Source: Dyella sp. EPa41 | GTDB taxonomy: Bacteria > Pseudomonadota > Gammaproteobacteria > Xanthomonadales > Rhodanobacteraceae | DNA: 40,920 nucleotides | Reading direction: 5' to 3' | NCBI RefSeq assembly: GCF_016586165.1 | Contig: NZ_BCPR01000041.1 | Location: forward strand, 1 to 40,920 | Shown here: in pieces, positions 23,311-31,469 of the stretch | Layout of the letters: every line of letters begins with the position of its first letter | How positions within the stretch are numbered: position 1 is the first letter of the stretch | Position numbers and translations under genes: made by a program | The notes under the pieces: generated by a model | What the model was told of the DNA's origin: nothing | Databases searched by the model: none | The model's input: the letters and a program-made list of their open reading frames with translations, nothing else

Positions 23311-23430
23311 TTACCAGAACTCAGCCCACCAACCATCGGCGTAAAATTGATCATCAAAGTACCAAAAACTTCCAAAATACTCTGCGCCACCTGAAATCAT
23401 TTCGGTCTGTTCGGCGGTGAGTTCTTGCAT
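23311..23430 (-). CDS. Double-glycine peptide precursor with aromatic-rich core, 39 aa
   Basis: The leader is MQELTAEQTEMISGG, with Leu at -12, Ile at -4 and Gly-Gly, matching the double-glycine rule and resembling the leader of the 55-aa peptide. The 24-residue core begins AEYFGSFWYFDD and ends ADGWWAEFW. Twelve of its 24 residues are Phe, Tyr or Trp, five are Asp or Glu, and there is no Lys, Arg, His or Cys. A GGAGAGAGAC site directly precedes the ATG. The gene starts 75 bp after the C39 exporter gene and precedes PBP2, all on one strand. The anionic aromatic core is unlike cationic bacteriocins that I know; it may be a bacteriocin, a partner peptide or a signal. Confidence 0.85.
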   Translation of the reverse strand: MQELTAEQTEMISGGAEYFGSFWYFDDQFYADGWWAEFW

Positions 23431-23504
23431 GTCTCTCTCCATTCGTTATTTGCGTCCTAATTGAGTTGCATTGCCGACAGGACGCGTCACCGGCAAGTCC
23501 TTGG

Positions 23505-25667
23505 TTAAGGCGTCGCGTCTGTGATTGACTCTCTGGTTTCGGTTGTTTTGGTTTGACCGATTGCGATAACTCGCTCAGCGCTTGCGACGGTCTCCGGCCG
23601 ATGAGCAATGACGATGCGTGTCATGCTCATATGGCTTATCGCGGTATTGATTTGCCGCTCGCGTTCCAGGTCTAAATGGCTCGTGGCTTCATCGAGCACC
23701 AGCGTCCTGGGTTGCTGGTACAAGGCGCGGGCCAATATCACGCGTTGTTTTTGTCCACCGGAAAGCGCCGAGCCCATGTCACCTACTTGGCTGAGGTAGC
23801 CCATGGGCATGGCGGCGATATCGGCATGGATGGCCGCCAGATGGGCGGCTTGCACCACGCGTTCCGGCCTGGCTTCGGTGTCGAAGAAGCTGATGTTTTC
23901 GGCGAGGGTGCCTGCGAAGAGCTGGTCGTCCTGCATGACGGCAGATACCAGGCGGCGGTAGTGCGACAACCCCAGGCGTTGGATATCGATGTCGCCGAAG
24001 CGGACTTCGCCGGCGGTTGGCTTGAGCAGGCCGAGCACCAGCTTGGCGAGCGTGGTTTTGCCACAGCCGCTGGGGCCGACGATGGCGACACTTTCGCCGG
24101 CCTCGATACGCAAATTGCAGTCTTTAAGAATCCACGGCTCATCCTCGGCGTAGCGGAAGCTCACATTGGAAAGTTCGATGCTGGCATCCGCCGGCTCGAA
24201 GGCCTGGGCTTCGCCGAATGATTCAGGAAGGGTCAGGGCGATGTCGGCAATGCGCTCGGCGTGAAGCCGGAGCATGCGGAAGTCCACCCACTTGTCGACC
24301 AGCCCGATGGCTCGACCCGTGAACTGGTCTGCGTAGGCGATAAAGGCGATCAACATGCCGGCGGAGAATTTGTTGTCTAGCGCCAGGGCAGCGCCGATCC
24401 AGACCAGGGCGATGCGGCCGAAGCCAAAGAGCAGTTGATTTGCCAACGTGAATGCGATGCTCAGACGCTGGATGCCGATATCGCGGTTGGCGGTGGCGAC
24501 GGTGGCGTTGGCATAGCGAGCCTGTCGTTCGCTCTCCTTGTTTGCCAGCTTGAGGGACATGGCGCCGCGAATGGATTCCAACAGCTCCGTCTGCTGGCGA
24601 GCGGCATAGATGATTTGTTCCTCGCTGGTTCGCCGCAGTGGCTTGAAGAAAGCCCACCGAACAAGCCCATAAACCGCGAATAGCCCCGCCACCAGCAGGG
24701 CGAGCCACACGTTGTAGAAACCCATGACCACCAGCGTTACCAGCGACATGGCGCCATCGAGCAGGGAGCCGATAAATTGCGTGGTCAGCGTTTTCTGGAT
24801 GCTCTGGATGGAGCCGAAGCGGGATACCACATCGCCCATGTGCCGCTTTTCGAACCACTCCAGCGGCAGGTGCATCAGGTGGCCGAACAGGTTGCTGGCC
24901 CACTGAACATTGATGTTCGTCCCCAGCCACATGACGACCCAGGACCGAGTCGCGCCGGCGATGGCCGAGAAGGCGGTGATGGCCAGGAACCCCAGGCCGA
25001 GCAGCGTGAGCAAATCCCTGTCGGCCGAGACGAGCACCTGGTCGATTACCCATTGCATGTAGAACGGGGTGGCCAAGGTGAACACTTCCAGTGCCACTGC
25101 GAGCAGCCCTATTTGGAACAGGGCAGGTACCAGGCCGCGCAGGCGTCCGGTCAGGGCTTGCAATGCCACCGGCTGCCGCTCCCTGGCGGGCGAGAAATCG
25201 GCCGAGGGTCTTAGCTCTAGGGCGATGCCCGTAAAGTGTCTGGATACCTCATCGAGCGGCAGTCGGCGGATGCCCTGTGCCGGGTCGTGGACGATGGCGA
25301 CATCGCGCTTTAGGCGCTGGAGCACGACGAAATGGTTCAGGTCCCAGTGCAATACGCAGGGCGTCTGCAGCTGGCTCAGGTGATCCATGTCCAGGCGGAG
25401 GGGACGGCTAGCGAAACCCAGCTGGTTGGCCATAGCGCCCAGGCGCGTCAGCGTGATGCCCTTGAGCGACGAGGCGAATCGGCGGCGCAAACCAGCCAAG
25501 TCCACATCGTGGCCGTAGTAGCTGGCGATCATGGCCAGGCAGGCGAGGCCGCATTCGGTCGCCTCGGTCTGCAGCATCATGGGCAGGTGTCGCGACCAGC
25601 CGAATTGCAGGGCGGCCAGGAAACTTTTTCGAGGCGTCTGCGCCGCGTGGGTCGACCCGTCAGCCAT
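23505..25667 (-). CDS. Peptidase-containing ABC transporter (C39 bacteriocin exporter)
   Basis: A 720-aa inner-membrane exporter that trims double-glycine leaders and pumps the peptides out. The N-terminal C39 peptidase has the triad C39 (ATECGLAC), H112 (DLNHFVVLQ) and D128 (VHDPAQG). A six-helix transmembrane domain at about 165-450 follows. The nucleotide-binding domain has Walker A at 531-539 (GPSGCGKTT), the signature ALSGGQKQRV and Walker B TLVLDEATSHLD. All parts are complete. Its start overlaps the end of the HlyD-type gene by 8 bp, and the aromatic peptide gene follows by 75 bp. An outer-membrane TolC is not in the window and is presumably encoded elsewhere. Confidence 0.96.
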   Translation of the reverse strand: MADGSTHAAQTPRKSFLAALQFGWSRHLPMMLQTEATECGLACLAMIASYYGHDVDLAGLRRRFASSLKGITLTRLGAMANQLGFASRPLRLDMDHLSQLQTPCVLHWDLNHFVVLQRLKRDVAIVHDPAQGIRRLPLDEVSRHFTGIALELRPSADFSPARERQPVALQALTGRLRGLVPALFQIGLLAVALEVFTLATPFYMQWVIDQVLVSADRDLLTLLGLGFLAITAFSAIAGATRSWVVMWLGTNINVQWASNLFGHLMHLPLEWFEKRHMGDVVSRFGSIQSIQKTLTTQFIGSLLDGAMSLVTLVVMGFYNVWLALLVAGLFAVYGLVRWAFFKPLRRTSEEQIIYAARQQTELLESIRGAMSLKLANKESERQARYANATVATANRDIGIQRLSIAFTLANQLLFGFGRIALVWIGAALALDNKFSAGMLIAFIAYADQFTGRAIGLVDKWVDFRMLRLHAERIADIALTLPESFGEAQAFEPADASIELSNVSFRYAEDEPWILKDCNLRIEAGESVAIVGPSGCGKTTLAKLVLGLLKPTAGEVRFGDIDIQRLGLSHYRRLVSAVMQDDQLFAGTLAENISFFDTEARPERVVQAAHLAAIHADIAAMPMGYLSQVGDMGSALSGGQKQRVILARALYQQPRTLVLDEATSHLDLERERQINTAISHMSMTRIVIAHRPETVASAERVIAIGQTKTTETRESITDATP

Positions 25668-26937
25668 GGGCGTTCCCCTCCAGCAGGCGATGACCGATGC
25701 CGTACAGGGGTTCGAACACCCACTCGATCAGGCGGCGCCGCTCCATAAGGATGTCTGCTTCCAGCACCATGCCGGGCTTGATCGGCTCAGGCTTGCCGTA
25801 CGCCTGGACATGCTGCTGGTCCAGTAGGACCTGGATGCGGTACACCGGCTCGTTGACTTGCTGGCCAATCAGTCCGCCGGCTTCCGACGGAGATAGAGCG
25901 CTGCGGGAAACGTTGCCTACAGTGCCGTATTGCTGGCCGAACTTCTGGAATGGATAGGCTTGGTAGCGCAAGACCACCCGGTTGCCGGGTTCGATAAAGC
26001 CGATGGCCCTGCTCGGCACAAACAGTTGGGCCTGGAGTTTCGATCCGGAAGGAAGGATGGAGACCAGGGGCTGGCCGCTGGCCACCATCTGGCCTTCCTT
26101 GGGAAGCATTGTCGAGATCACGCCGTCTTGCGGTGCACGCAGCACCACCGCACGCTCTGCCTCGTTTTGCGCCATGGATTGGCCGACAGAGGCCAGTTGG
26201 CGTTCGGTGTCGTTGCGCTTGCTGGCGGCATCCAGGGGCAACTGCGCCCGCTGCTGCTGGGTTGCCGCGATTTGCTGGCGTGTGTCTAGCTTTTGGCGAA
26301 CCAGGGCTTTGTACTGGGTCTGTGCATCCAGCACCGTGGTTTCCTGTTGCTGGATCTGCAGTGCCGAGACATAGCCTTTGCTGGCCAGGGGCCTGATGCG
26401 TTCCAGCAGCGCCTGATTGCTCATGACCTGGCGTTGCTGAATGGTCAATTGGTCGTCGATCTGCGCAAGCTGTGATTGGAGCAGGGTGAGCTTGGTTTGC
26501 AGCGCACCGTGTTGCTGCCTTGTCGTTGCTGCTTGCGTCGTTAGGTCGGCTTGCAGGGCCGCGCGCTGCGATTCCAGTTGATGGCCGACCAGTTCATGGG
26601 TATCCCCCAAGGCGGCGCTGTCCTGATGGCTTGCCACCTCCATCAGAACGTCGCCGGCCTTGACCGCCTGACCTTCGCTGACGGCGATACGGACGATAGT
26701 TCCGGCGCTGGTGGCTGTAAGCGTCAGCAGGCCGGCGCTGGGTACCAACTGGCCAGTGACTGATTCGCGGCGCGTGTATTGGCCGATAATGAGGAACAGC
26801 AGCAATGCTGCCGCCACCGTCGAGAAGAAGGCTATGGGGATCCACCGCGATGGTGGAGAGACGACGATGATTGAGCCAAGCCACTCATCGTGGCGCCCCT
26901 GCGCCACCTCCGGCCTGAACAATGGTCTTTCCGACAC
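25660..26937 (-). CDS. HlyD family membrane fusion protein
   Basis: The periplasmic adaptor that links the C39 exporter to an outer-membrane channel. One N-terminal membrane helix (WIPIAFFSTVAAALLLFLII) is followed by a lipoyl half-motif (GTIVRIAVSEGQAVKAGDVL), a long coiled-coil hairpin at about 100-250, and the second lipoyl half and beta-barrel (RAPQDGVISTMLPKEGQMV). GTG 26937 is preferred because AGGGGAG lies 7 nt upstream and the promoter at 26974-27002 would then give a leader of about 30 nt. An ATG at 26967 gives ten more residues (435 aa in total) but has no ribosome-binding site and would be nearly leaderless. It is the first gene of the cluster. Confidence 0.92.
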   Translation of the reverse strand: MSERPLFRPEVAQGRHDEWLGSIIVVSPPSRWIPIAFFSTVAAALLLFLIIGQYTRRESVTGQLVPSAGLLTLTATSAGTIVRIAVSEGQAVKAGDVLMEVASHQDSAALGDTHELVGHQLESQRAALQADLTTQAATTRQQHGALQTKLTLLQSQLAQIDDQLTIQQRQVMSNQALLERIRPLASKGYVSALQIQQQETTVLDAQTQYKALVRQKLDTRQQIAATQQQRAQLPLDAASKRNDTERQLASVGQSMAQNEAERAVVLRAPQDGVISTMLPKEGQMVASGQPLVSILPSGSKLQAQLFVPSRAIGFIEPGNRVVLRYQAYPFQKFGQQYGTVGNVSRSALSPSEAGGLIGQQVNEPVYRIQVLLDQQHVQAYGKPEPIKPGMVLEADILMERRRLIEWVFEPLYGIGHRLLEGNAHG

Positions 26938-26973
26938 GCTACGACTCCCCTGTGTTTGGACGTCCATCTGCCG

Positions 26974-27002
26974 AAATTAGGCATGACATGGAGTCCGTAC
27001 AA
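26974..27002 (-). promoter_or_regulatory. Sigma-70-type promoter of the bacteriocin cluster
   Basis: On the minus strand, -35 TTGTAC and -10 TAATTT separated by exactly 17 nt, upstream of the HlyD-type gene. This is the best promoter match in the region and would drive HlyD, the exporter and the aromatic peptide at least. Confidence 0.6.
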
Positions 27003-27743
27003 AAGGATGGAGTGGCGCTAGATCCGTAGGAATACCCTGAAAATCCGCTGGATAAACCTCAAGCACGACATAAGAGTGACGCGTGTCGCAATGAGCAGAT
27101 TGGTAGATGCTCACTGACGAGTAATGGCCAGTTAGGCGAAACGTTGCCTGGCGGTATGAGCAAGAAGCGATCTGCCGATGGGAGGCAGACGACCAGAGTA
27201 GTCGCTCATGCAGCGGATGATCATTGCCATGGACATTGCGCATGGACACGTACGTTGCTGGCGTGTCTTAACTACCTCTCAGGCGACGTCGTTGAGCGAT
27301 GACACATGGGCTGGTGCTCAGCGAGGTGCTTTGCGTGGTGATCGCTGACAGGTGAAGGAGTGCTATTTGCTGCTTCGGCAGGCCATTTTCGGTCTGGGTA
27401 AATGACTGAGTGCCAGTGGCCACGACACAACGTCTTGAAGCGCGGACCGCATGAGCGGCAACCCATGGAACCCGCTGACCGTCACAATCCAAAAGTGGGG
27501 CATCAACGGAAGCGAGGGGATGGGGGCGACTTCGCTTCGGCTGACCGCGCAGAGTGCCTCTTCATACCCCGCTCCGGCGGGGCGGCCCACAGCATGGGAG
27601 CCGCAGCGGGCTCTAGGTGACTATGGCGTAGCAATAGCGCCCATCCTCATCGCTCCCGGCCCGCCAGCAACGAAAGCGCCCTGCATGGGGGCGCAGGCAG
27701 TTCGCAGAGGCGATGCTAACGGTGCCTGCCGTGCGCCGGGCGG
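27003..27743. other. Intergenic region, no gene seen
   Basis: About 740 bp between the bacteriocin cluster and the sigma factor gene. Frames of 60-98 codons exist on both strands but have no recognisable domain or ribosome-binding site. The minus-strand frame 26977-27249 ends just at the cluster promoter and is the only one with even composition. Nothing else stands out. Confidence 0.4.
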
Positions 27744-28826
27744 CTAAGCGGTGCGGTCGGTGTCCGTGAGGGCGAGCGGAAGTCCAAAAGCCTTGAACAG
27801 ATCGGGGGCGGCGGGCTTCACGAATAAGGTGAGCGAGGAAATCGCATCCTGTTCAAGCGCAAGCAGATGGAGAGAGTGTGCATCCCACGCTGCATCGGCC
27901 GACCGGCGGGAGTAGAGCGCGAAGGCCGGCTGGCGATTCGCCGCCGTGGGAACAAGGCGAAAGTCGAGATAATTCTTCCATGCCCAGTCGAAGAACCGAT
28001 GGATGTTGTCTCTTCCTGCATACCACTGGAGCAGCGGGGGCATGGTGTAGACCGCCTCTTCCTTGAGCAGGGCGACGAAGCCATCCAGGTCCCTTTCCTC
28101 CCAGGCGCGCACATAACGCGCGAGTAATGCGTGCTGCTCGGGGTTGGATGTCGCGGCCACAGGCGGGCGCCCATCGGGGTAGCGGCGCGAGAGCGTCTCG
28201 CGTGCCCTTTGCCTGGCGCTGTTGACCGACGCGGTGGTGCCGCCAAGCAGCGTGGCTGCTTCCAGCGTGGACCAGCCAAGTACGTCGCACAACAGCAGAG
28301 CGGCGCGCTGGCGTGGTGGCAGCTGCTGGATGACCGCGACAAAAGCCAGCTGCACCGCTTCGCGGGACGAGTAGCGCGCGTCGGGGCTGGGGGCATCATC
28401 GGCGATGCCCTCCAGGTAAGCGTCGGGGTAGGGTTCGATCCAGGACGCTTCGGCGGGAGGCTTGCCGTCGGGCATCTGGTCGGTGGCAGGCACCTGCTGG
28501 TCGGGCAGCAGGCGTGGTGCACGCTTGCGGCTGGCGATGGCGTCGAGGCAGGCGTGGGTGGCAATGCGGTAGAGCCATGCCCGCAGCGGTGCGCGCCCCT
28601 CGAAGCTGGCGAAGTTGCGCCAGGCGCGCAAATAAGTCTCCTGCACGAGGTCTTCCGCTTCGTGCAGGGAGCCGAGCATGCGATAGCAATGCAGCCGCAG
28701 TTCACGCCGGAAAGGCTCGGCAAGTCGCTCGAAGGTCTGGTTCGCTTGCGTCATGCCGTACTTCTCGTTGGGTGCTTTCGCCCCTGAAACGGACGTCGAT
28801 AGGGATTCCGTAATGAGCGTCTGCAT
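27744..28826 (-). CDS. ECF sigma factor with SnoaL-like C-terminal domain
   Basis: A 360-aa RNA polymerase sigma factor of the ECF class with an extra C-terminal domain (SigX5/RpoE-like, TIGR02960 type). Region 2 is in EAEDLVQETYLRAWRNF, and region 4 in LPPRQRAALLLCDVLGWSTL followed by EAATLLGGTTASVNSARQRA. The last 120 residues are a SnoaL/NTF2-like fold (YTMPPLLQWYAGRDNIHRFF) that in related ECFs controls sigma activity in place of an anti-sigma factor. The ATG at 28826 has GAGGG 8 nt upstream and lies 11 bp after the SDR gene, so the two form an operon. A downstream ATG (28754, MTQANQTFERL) is an alternative start. Confidence 0.92.
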   Translation of the reverse strand: MQTLITESLSTSVSGAKAPNEKYGMTQANQTFERLAEPFRRELRLHCYRMLGSLHEAEDLVQETYLRAWRNFASFEGRAPLRAWLYRIATHACLDAIASRKRAPRLLPDQQVPATDQMPDGKPPAEASWIEPYPDAYLEGIADDAPSPDARYSSREAVQLAFVAVIQQLPPRQRAALLLCDVLGWSTLEAATLLGGTTASVNSARQRARETLSRRYPDGRPPVAATSNPEQHALLARYVRAWEERDLDGFVALLKEEAVYTMPPLLQWYAGRDNIHRFFDWAWKNYLDFRLVPTAANRQPAFALYSRRSADAAWDAHSLHLLALEQDAISSLTLFVKPAAPDLFKAFGLPLALTDTDRTA

Positions 28827-28837
28827 GATGGCGGCCC

Positions 28838-29584
28838 TCAGGGCAAGGCTTCAAGGCCCGTGCCCGAGAGGAGAAACGCCTTGCCTCGGGCCACATCAGG
28901 TTGAATAGCCAGTTCGATCACGGCAGCGGCCGCATCGGCGCGCGAGGGCGGCGTTCCCATGCTGCCAATGAAATCCTCGGCCGGAATGCCCAGGTAGCGC
29001 GAATAGCCGGCAACCGCATATTTGCCAAGTGCCGTGTCCGGCATGATGCGCGGCGCGAGTGCAACAAAGCGCAGGCCAAGCCCGAGCCGGTCGGACTCCT
29101 TCTGGGCGTAGCTCGCCATGAACATCTGCGTGCGCTTGGCGCCCGCGTACCCTCCGGAAATCGGTGAGCCGCCGATGGCCGCGCCGCTGGAAACCAGCAC
29201 GATCGAGGCGCCCGAACCCAATGGCAGCGAAAGCGCCGCCTTGCAGAAGTGGAACGCGATCTTGACGTCTGATTCCCAATTGATTGCGAATTCACTCCAA
29301 CTGAGTTCATGCAGGGGCGCCGTAGGCGGATAGGCGCCGCCACAGATAACCAGGATATCGGGCCGAAGCGCGTCGAACACCTTCGACGGTGCGTCCTCGC
29401 GTGTCGCATCGAGAGAAAGCGTTTTTACGCCGGGACAATCCCGCACCAACCGCCTTAGCGGTTCCTCCTGGCGCGCCACGGCGAGTACATGCCCGCCCTC
29501 ACGCGCAACTGTTTCCACAATCGCCCTGCCCACGCCACTGCTGCCGCCAATCACGACCACGTTTTTTCCCGCCAAACCAGACAT
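28838..29584 (-). CDS. Short-chain dehydrogenase/reductase
   Basis: A 248-aa classical SDR. The cofactor motif is G-G-S-S-G-V-G-R at residues 13-20, the catalytic pair Y-x-x-x-K is in YAGAKR, and the preceding serine lies in VLVSSGAAIGG. It probably oxidises or reduces a small alcohol or ketone with NAD(P)H; substrate unknown. GGAGGATTTATG marks the start. It is the first gene of a pair with the ECF sigma factor. ECFs with SnoaL-like domains are often paired with a redox enzyme gene that belongs to their regulon. Confidence 0.92.
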   Translation of the reverse strand: MSGLAGKNVVVIGGSSGVGRAIVETVAREGGHVLAVARQEEPLRRLVRDCPGVKTLSLDATREDAPSKVFDALRPDILVICGGAYPPTAPLHELSWSEFAINWESDVKIAFHFCKAALSLPLGSGASIVLVSSGAAIGGSPISGGYAGAKRTQMFMASYAQKESDRLGLGLRFVALAPRIMPDTALGKYAVAGYSRYLGIPAEDFIGSMGTPPSRADAAAAVIELAIQPDVARGKAFLLSGTGLEALP

Positions 29585-29950
29585 AAATCCTCCGATGGCC
29601 CAAGGGGCATGTTTTTCGTCTCACTCATAGGACGGGCGCGGAGGCAAAAATTCATCGGTGATGGATGGCTCGACCCGATTTGAGGACGGGCGGGGGAAGG
29701 TGTGATCGGGGCAGGTTGTCCTGGGGAGCGCGGTTGGCACGCTTGGAACGTCTGTCCCTGGGCCCTTAGCGAACCTGGCGTGCGGCGGGCGCTAAGGGGG
29801 GTACAGCAGGCAACCTGGAGGCCGGGGGCATGGCGGCAGTCGTCGCACCCGAAGCGGGCATCCTGGATAGAGGTTCAAGTGCCTGGACGGGACCTGGTTT
29901 CCATATGGCCGCGTTACTTAAAACCGGAGGGTGTCGGGTATGCTTTCGTC
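29585..29950. other. Divergent intergenic region
   Basis: Should carry promoters for the SDR/sigma pair (left) and the HipA-like gene (right). TATGCT at 29938-29943 is 7 nt before the HipA-like ATG, so that mRNA may be leaderless. No other gene seen. Confidence 0.4.
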
Positions 29951-30724
29951 ATGACTCCACGCCAGATCCATGCCGCCCGCTATGTCACGCCGTTGCGCGA
30001 AGGCGGCTCGTTGCCTGCCATTATCGAGGGCGATGACGACGGCTTGTACGTGCTCAAGTTTCGCGGTGCGGGGCAGGGTGCGAAGGCCTTGGTCGCCGAA
30101 TGGGTCGCCGGCAGTCTCGCCCGCGCCTGCGGGCTGCCCGTGCCGGAAATTGTGTTCGTCGAACTCGATGGCGACCTGGCGCGCACCGAGCCCGACCCCG
30201 AGATCCAGGATCTGATCCGCTCCAGCGCCGGGCTAAATCTGGCGCTGGACTACCTTCCGGGCGCGATCAATTTCGATCCGGTGGCCGAACACATTGACGC
30301 GACATTGGCTTCGCAGATCGTGTGGTTCGATGCCTTCGTTAGCAACGTCGATCGCACGGCACGCAATCCCAATCTGATGATGTGGCACAACAGGTTGTAT
30401 TTGATCGACCACGGCGCCGCACTGTATTTCCACCATGCATGGAACGGGCGCGATGTCGATCCGACGAGGCCGTTCTCGTTGATCCGCGATCACGTGCTGC
30501 TGTCATCGGCCGACCGTTTGGCCGAGATCGACGAGGCGATGGCCGAACGTCTGATGCCGGCCGTGATCGAAGACATCGTTGCAGCCGTACCGGACACCTG
30601 GCTGCAAGGTCCGGATGCATTTGCCGATGCGGCGACCCAGCGCGCGGCGTATAACGATTACCTCGTCCGCCGCCTCGCGGCCCCGCGGGCCTTCGTACAG
30701 GAAGCCATTGATGCGCGCGCATGA
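29951..30724 (+). CDS. HipA-like kinase domain protein
   Basis: A 257-aa protein of the HipA-like kinase group (HipA_2, Pfam PF20613). It has a nucleotide-pocket strand (LYVLKFRGAGQGAKALVAEW), the catalytic loop region D-A-F-V-S-N-V-D-R-T-A-R-N-P-N and the metal-binding L-I-D-H-G-A-A-L. Full-length HipA toxins are about 440 aa with an N-terminal subdomain that is missing here. No HipB-type antitoxin adjoins it. It overlaps the DUF3037 gene by 14 bp; the two families usually occur as a pair. Substrate unknown. Confidence 0.82.
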   Translation: MTPRQIHAARYVTPLREGGSLPAIIEGDDDGLYVLKFRGAGQGAKALVAEWVAGSLARACGLPVPEIVFVELDGDLARTEPDPEIQDLIRSSAGLNLALDYLPGAINFDPVAEHIDATLASQIVWFDAFVSNVDRTARNPNLMMWHNRLYLIDHGAALYFHHAWNGRDVDPTRPFSLIRDHVLLSSADRLAEIDEAMAERLMPAVIEDIVAAVPDTWLQGPDAFADAATQRAAYNDYLVRRLAAPRAFVQEAIDARA

Positions 30725-31100
30725 CAGCTACGACTATGCTGTGATCCGCGTCGTTCCGCGGGTGGAGCGCGAGGAGTTTGTCAACGTCGGCATTCTGCTG
30801 TCTTGCGCGGCGGCGCAATACCTGGAAGCGCGCATCGAACTCGACGAGGCGCGATTGCGCGCTCTGGATCCCGCCATCGATCTCGTCGTCGTGCGGCGTC
30901 ACCTGCAGAGCTTTCCGATCATCTGCCGCGGCGGCCCGGACAGCGGGCCGATCGGACAGTTGCCGTTGCGCTCGCGTTTCCATTGGCTGACCGCCAAACG
31001 CAGCGCGATCATCCAGACTTCGCCGGTGCACACCGGGCGTTGCACCGACCTGCCCGCGATAATGGAGCATCTGTTGGAGCGGATGGTCCGCGTCCGCTAG
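30711..31100 (+). CDS. DUF3037 domain protein
   Basis: A 129-aa protein starting MRAHDSYDYAVIRVVPRVER, with EFVNVGILLSC next, the DUF3037 pattern. It overlaps the HipA-like gene by 14 bp and is certainly translated with it. Function unknown; constant pairing suggests that it is a partner or substrate of the kinase-like protein. Its end is close to a sequence (GGGGGCAGAGTGCACTTTCC at 31104) that I associate with transposon-rich flanks. Confidence 0.85.
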   Translation: MRAHDSYDYAVIRVVPRVEREEFVNVGILLSCAAAQYLEARIELDEARLRALDPAIDLVVVRRHLQSFPIICRGGPDSGPIGQLPLRSRFHWLTAKRSAIIQTSPVHTGRCTDLPAIMEHLLERMVRVR

Positions 31101-31469
31101 AACCGGGGGCAGAGTGCACTTTCCCCTTCCAGCTCTGGCTTGGGAAGTCGACCCCGACCCTGGTTTTAGGTGCGAGCAAGTAATTGACGATGGAAGGGCT
31201 GCTTCCGACCCGATATAGGTAGTCCGCCCCGTTCTCAGTGACCATGTCACGGCGGCCAGATCGCTGGCCGCGAGGGCGGGACTTGCACCGGCCGGCTACG
31301 AATATTCCGACCCAAACATCCGATGTTCGCCGCTTCAGTTTCGAGCCGACCGGTGCGCTTGAGCTCACCAACGAATACTCAGGGAACGCCGCGTGGCCGG
31401 CTCTCTATATCGACTTCGCCGAGCTCGGGCACGCAAGTCTCGTGTCGTGATCACGTTGCGAGGTGACTT
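31101..31469. other. Non-coding region 5' of the IS110 transposase
   Basis: 369 bp with no convincing gene. IS110-family elements carry their guide (bridge) RNA in a non-coding end next to the transposase, so the part nearest 31470 may belong to the insertion sequence. Inverted segments such as GGCCAGATCGCTGGCC (31256-31271) are present. IS110 elements lack terminal inverted repeats, so the exact edge cannot be read. Confidence 0.4.

Noticed and set aside
26977-27249. A 90-codon minus-strand frame before the export adaptor
   Set aside because: No ribosome-binding site or domain, and its end overlaps the cluster promoter.
31009-31371. A 120-codon minus-strand frame overlapping the DUF3037 gene
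   Set aside because: No recognisable domain; part lies antisense to DUF3037 and part in the IS110 flank.
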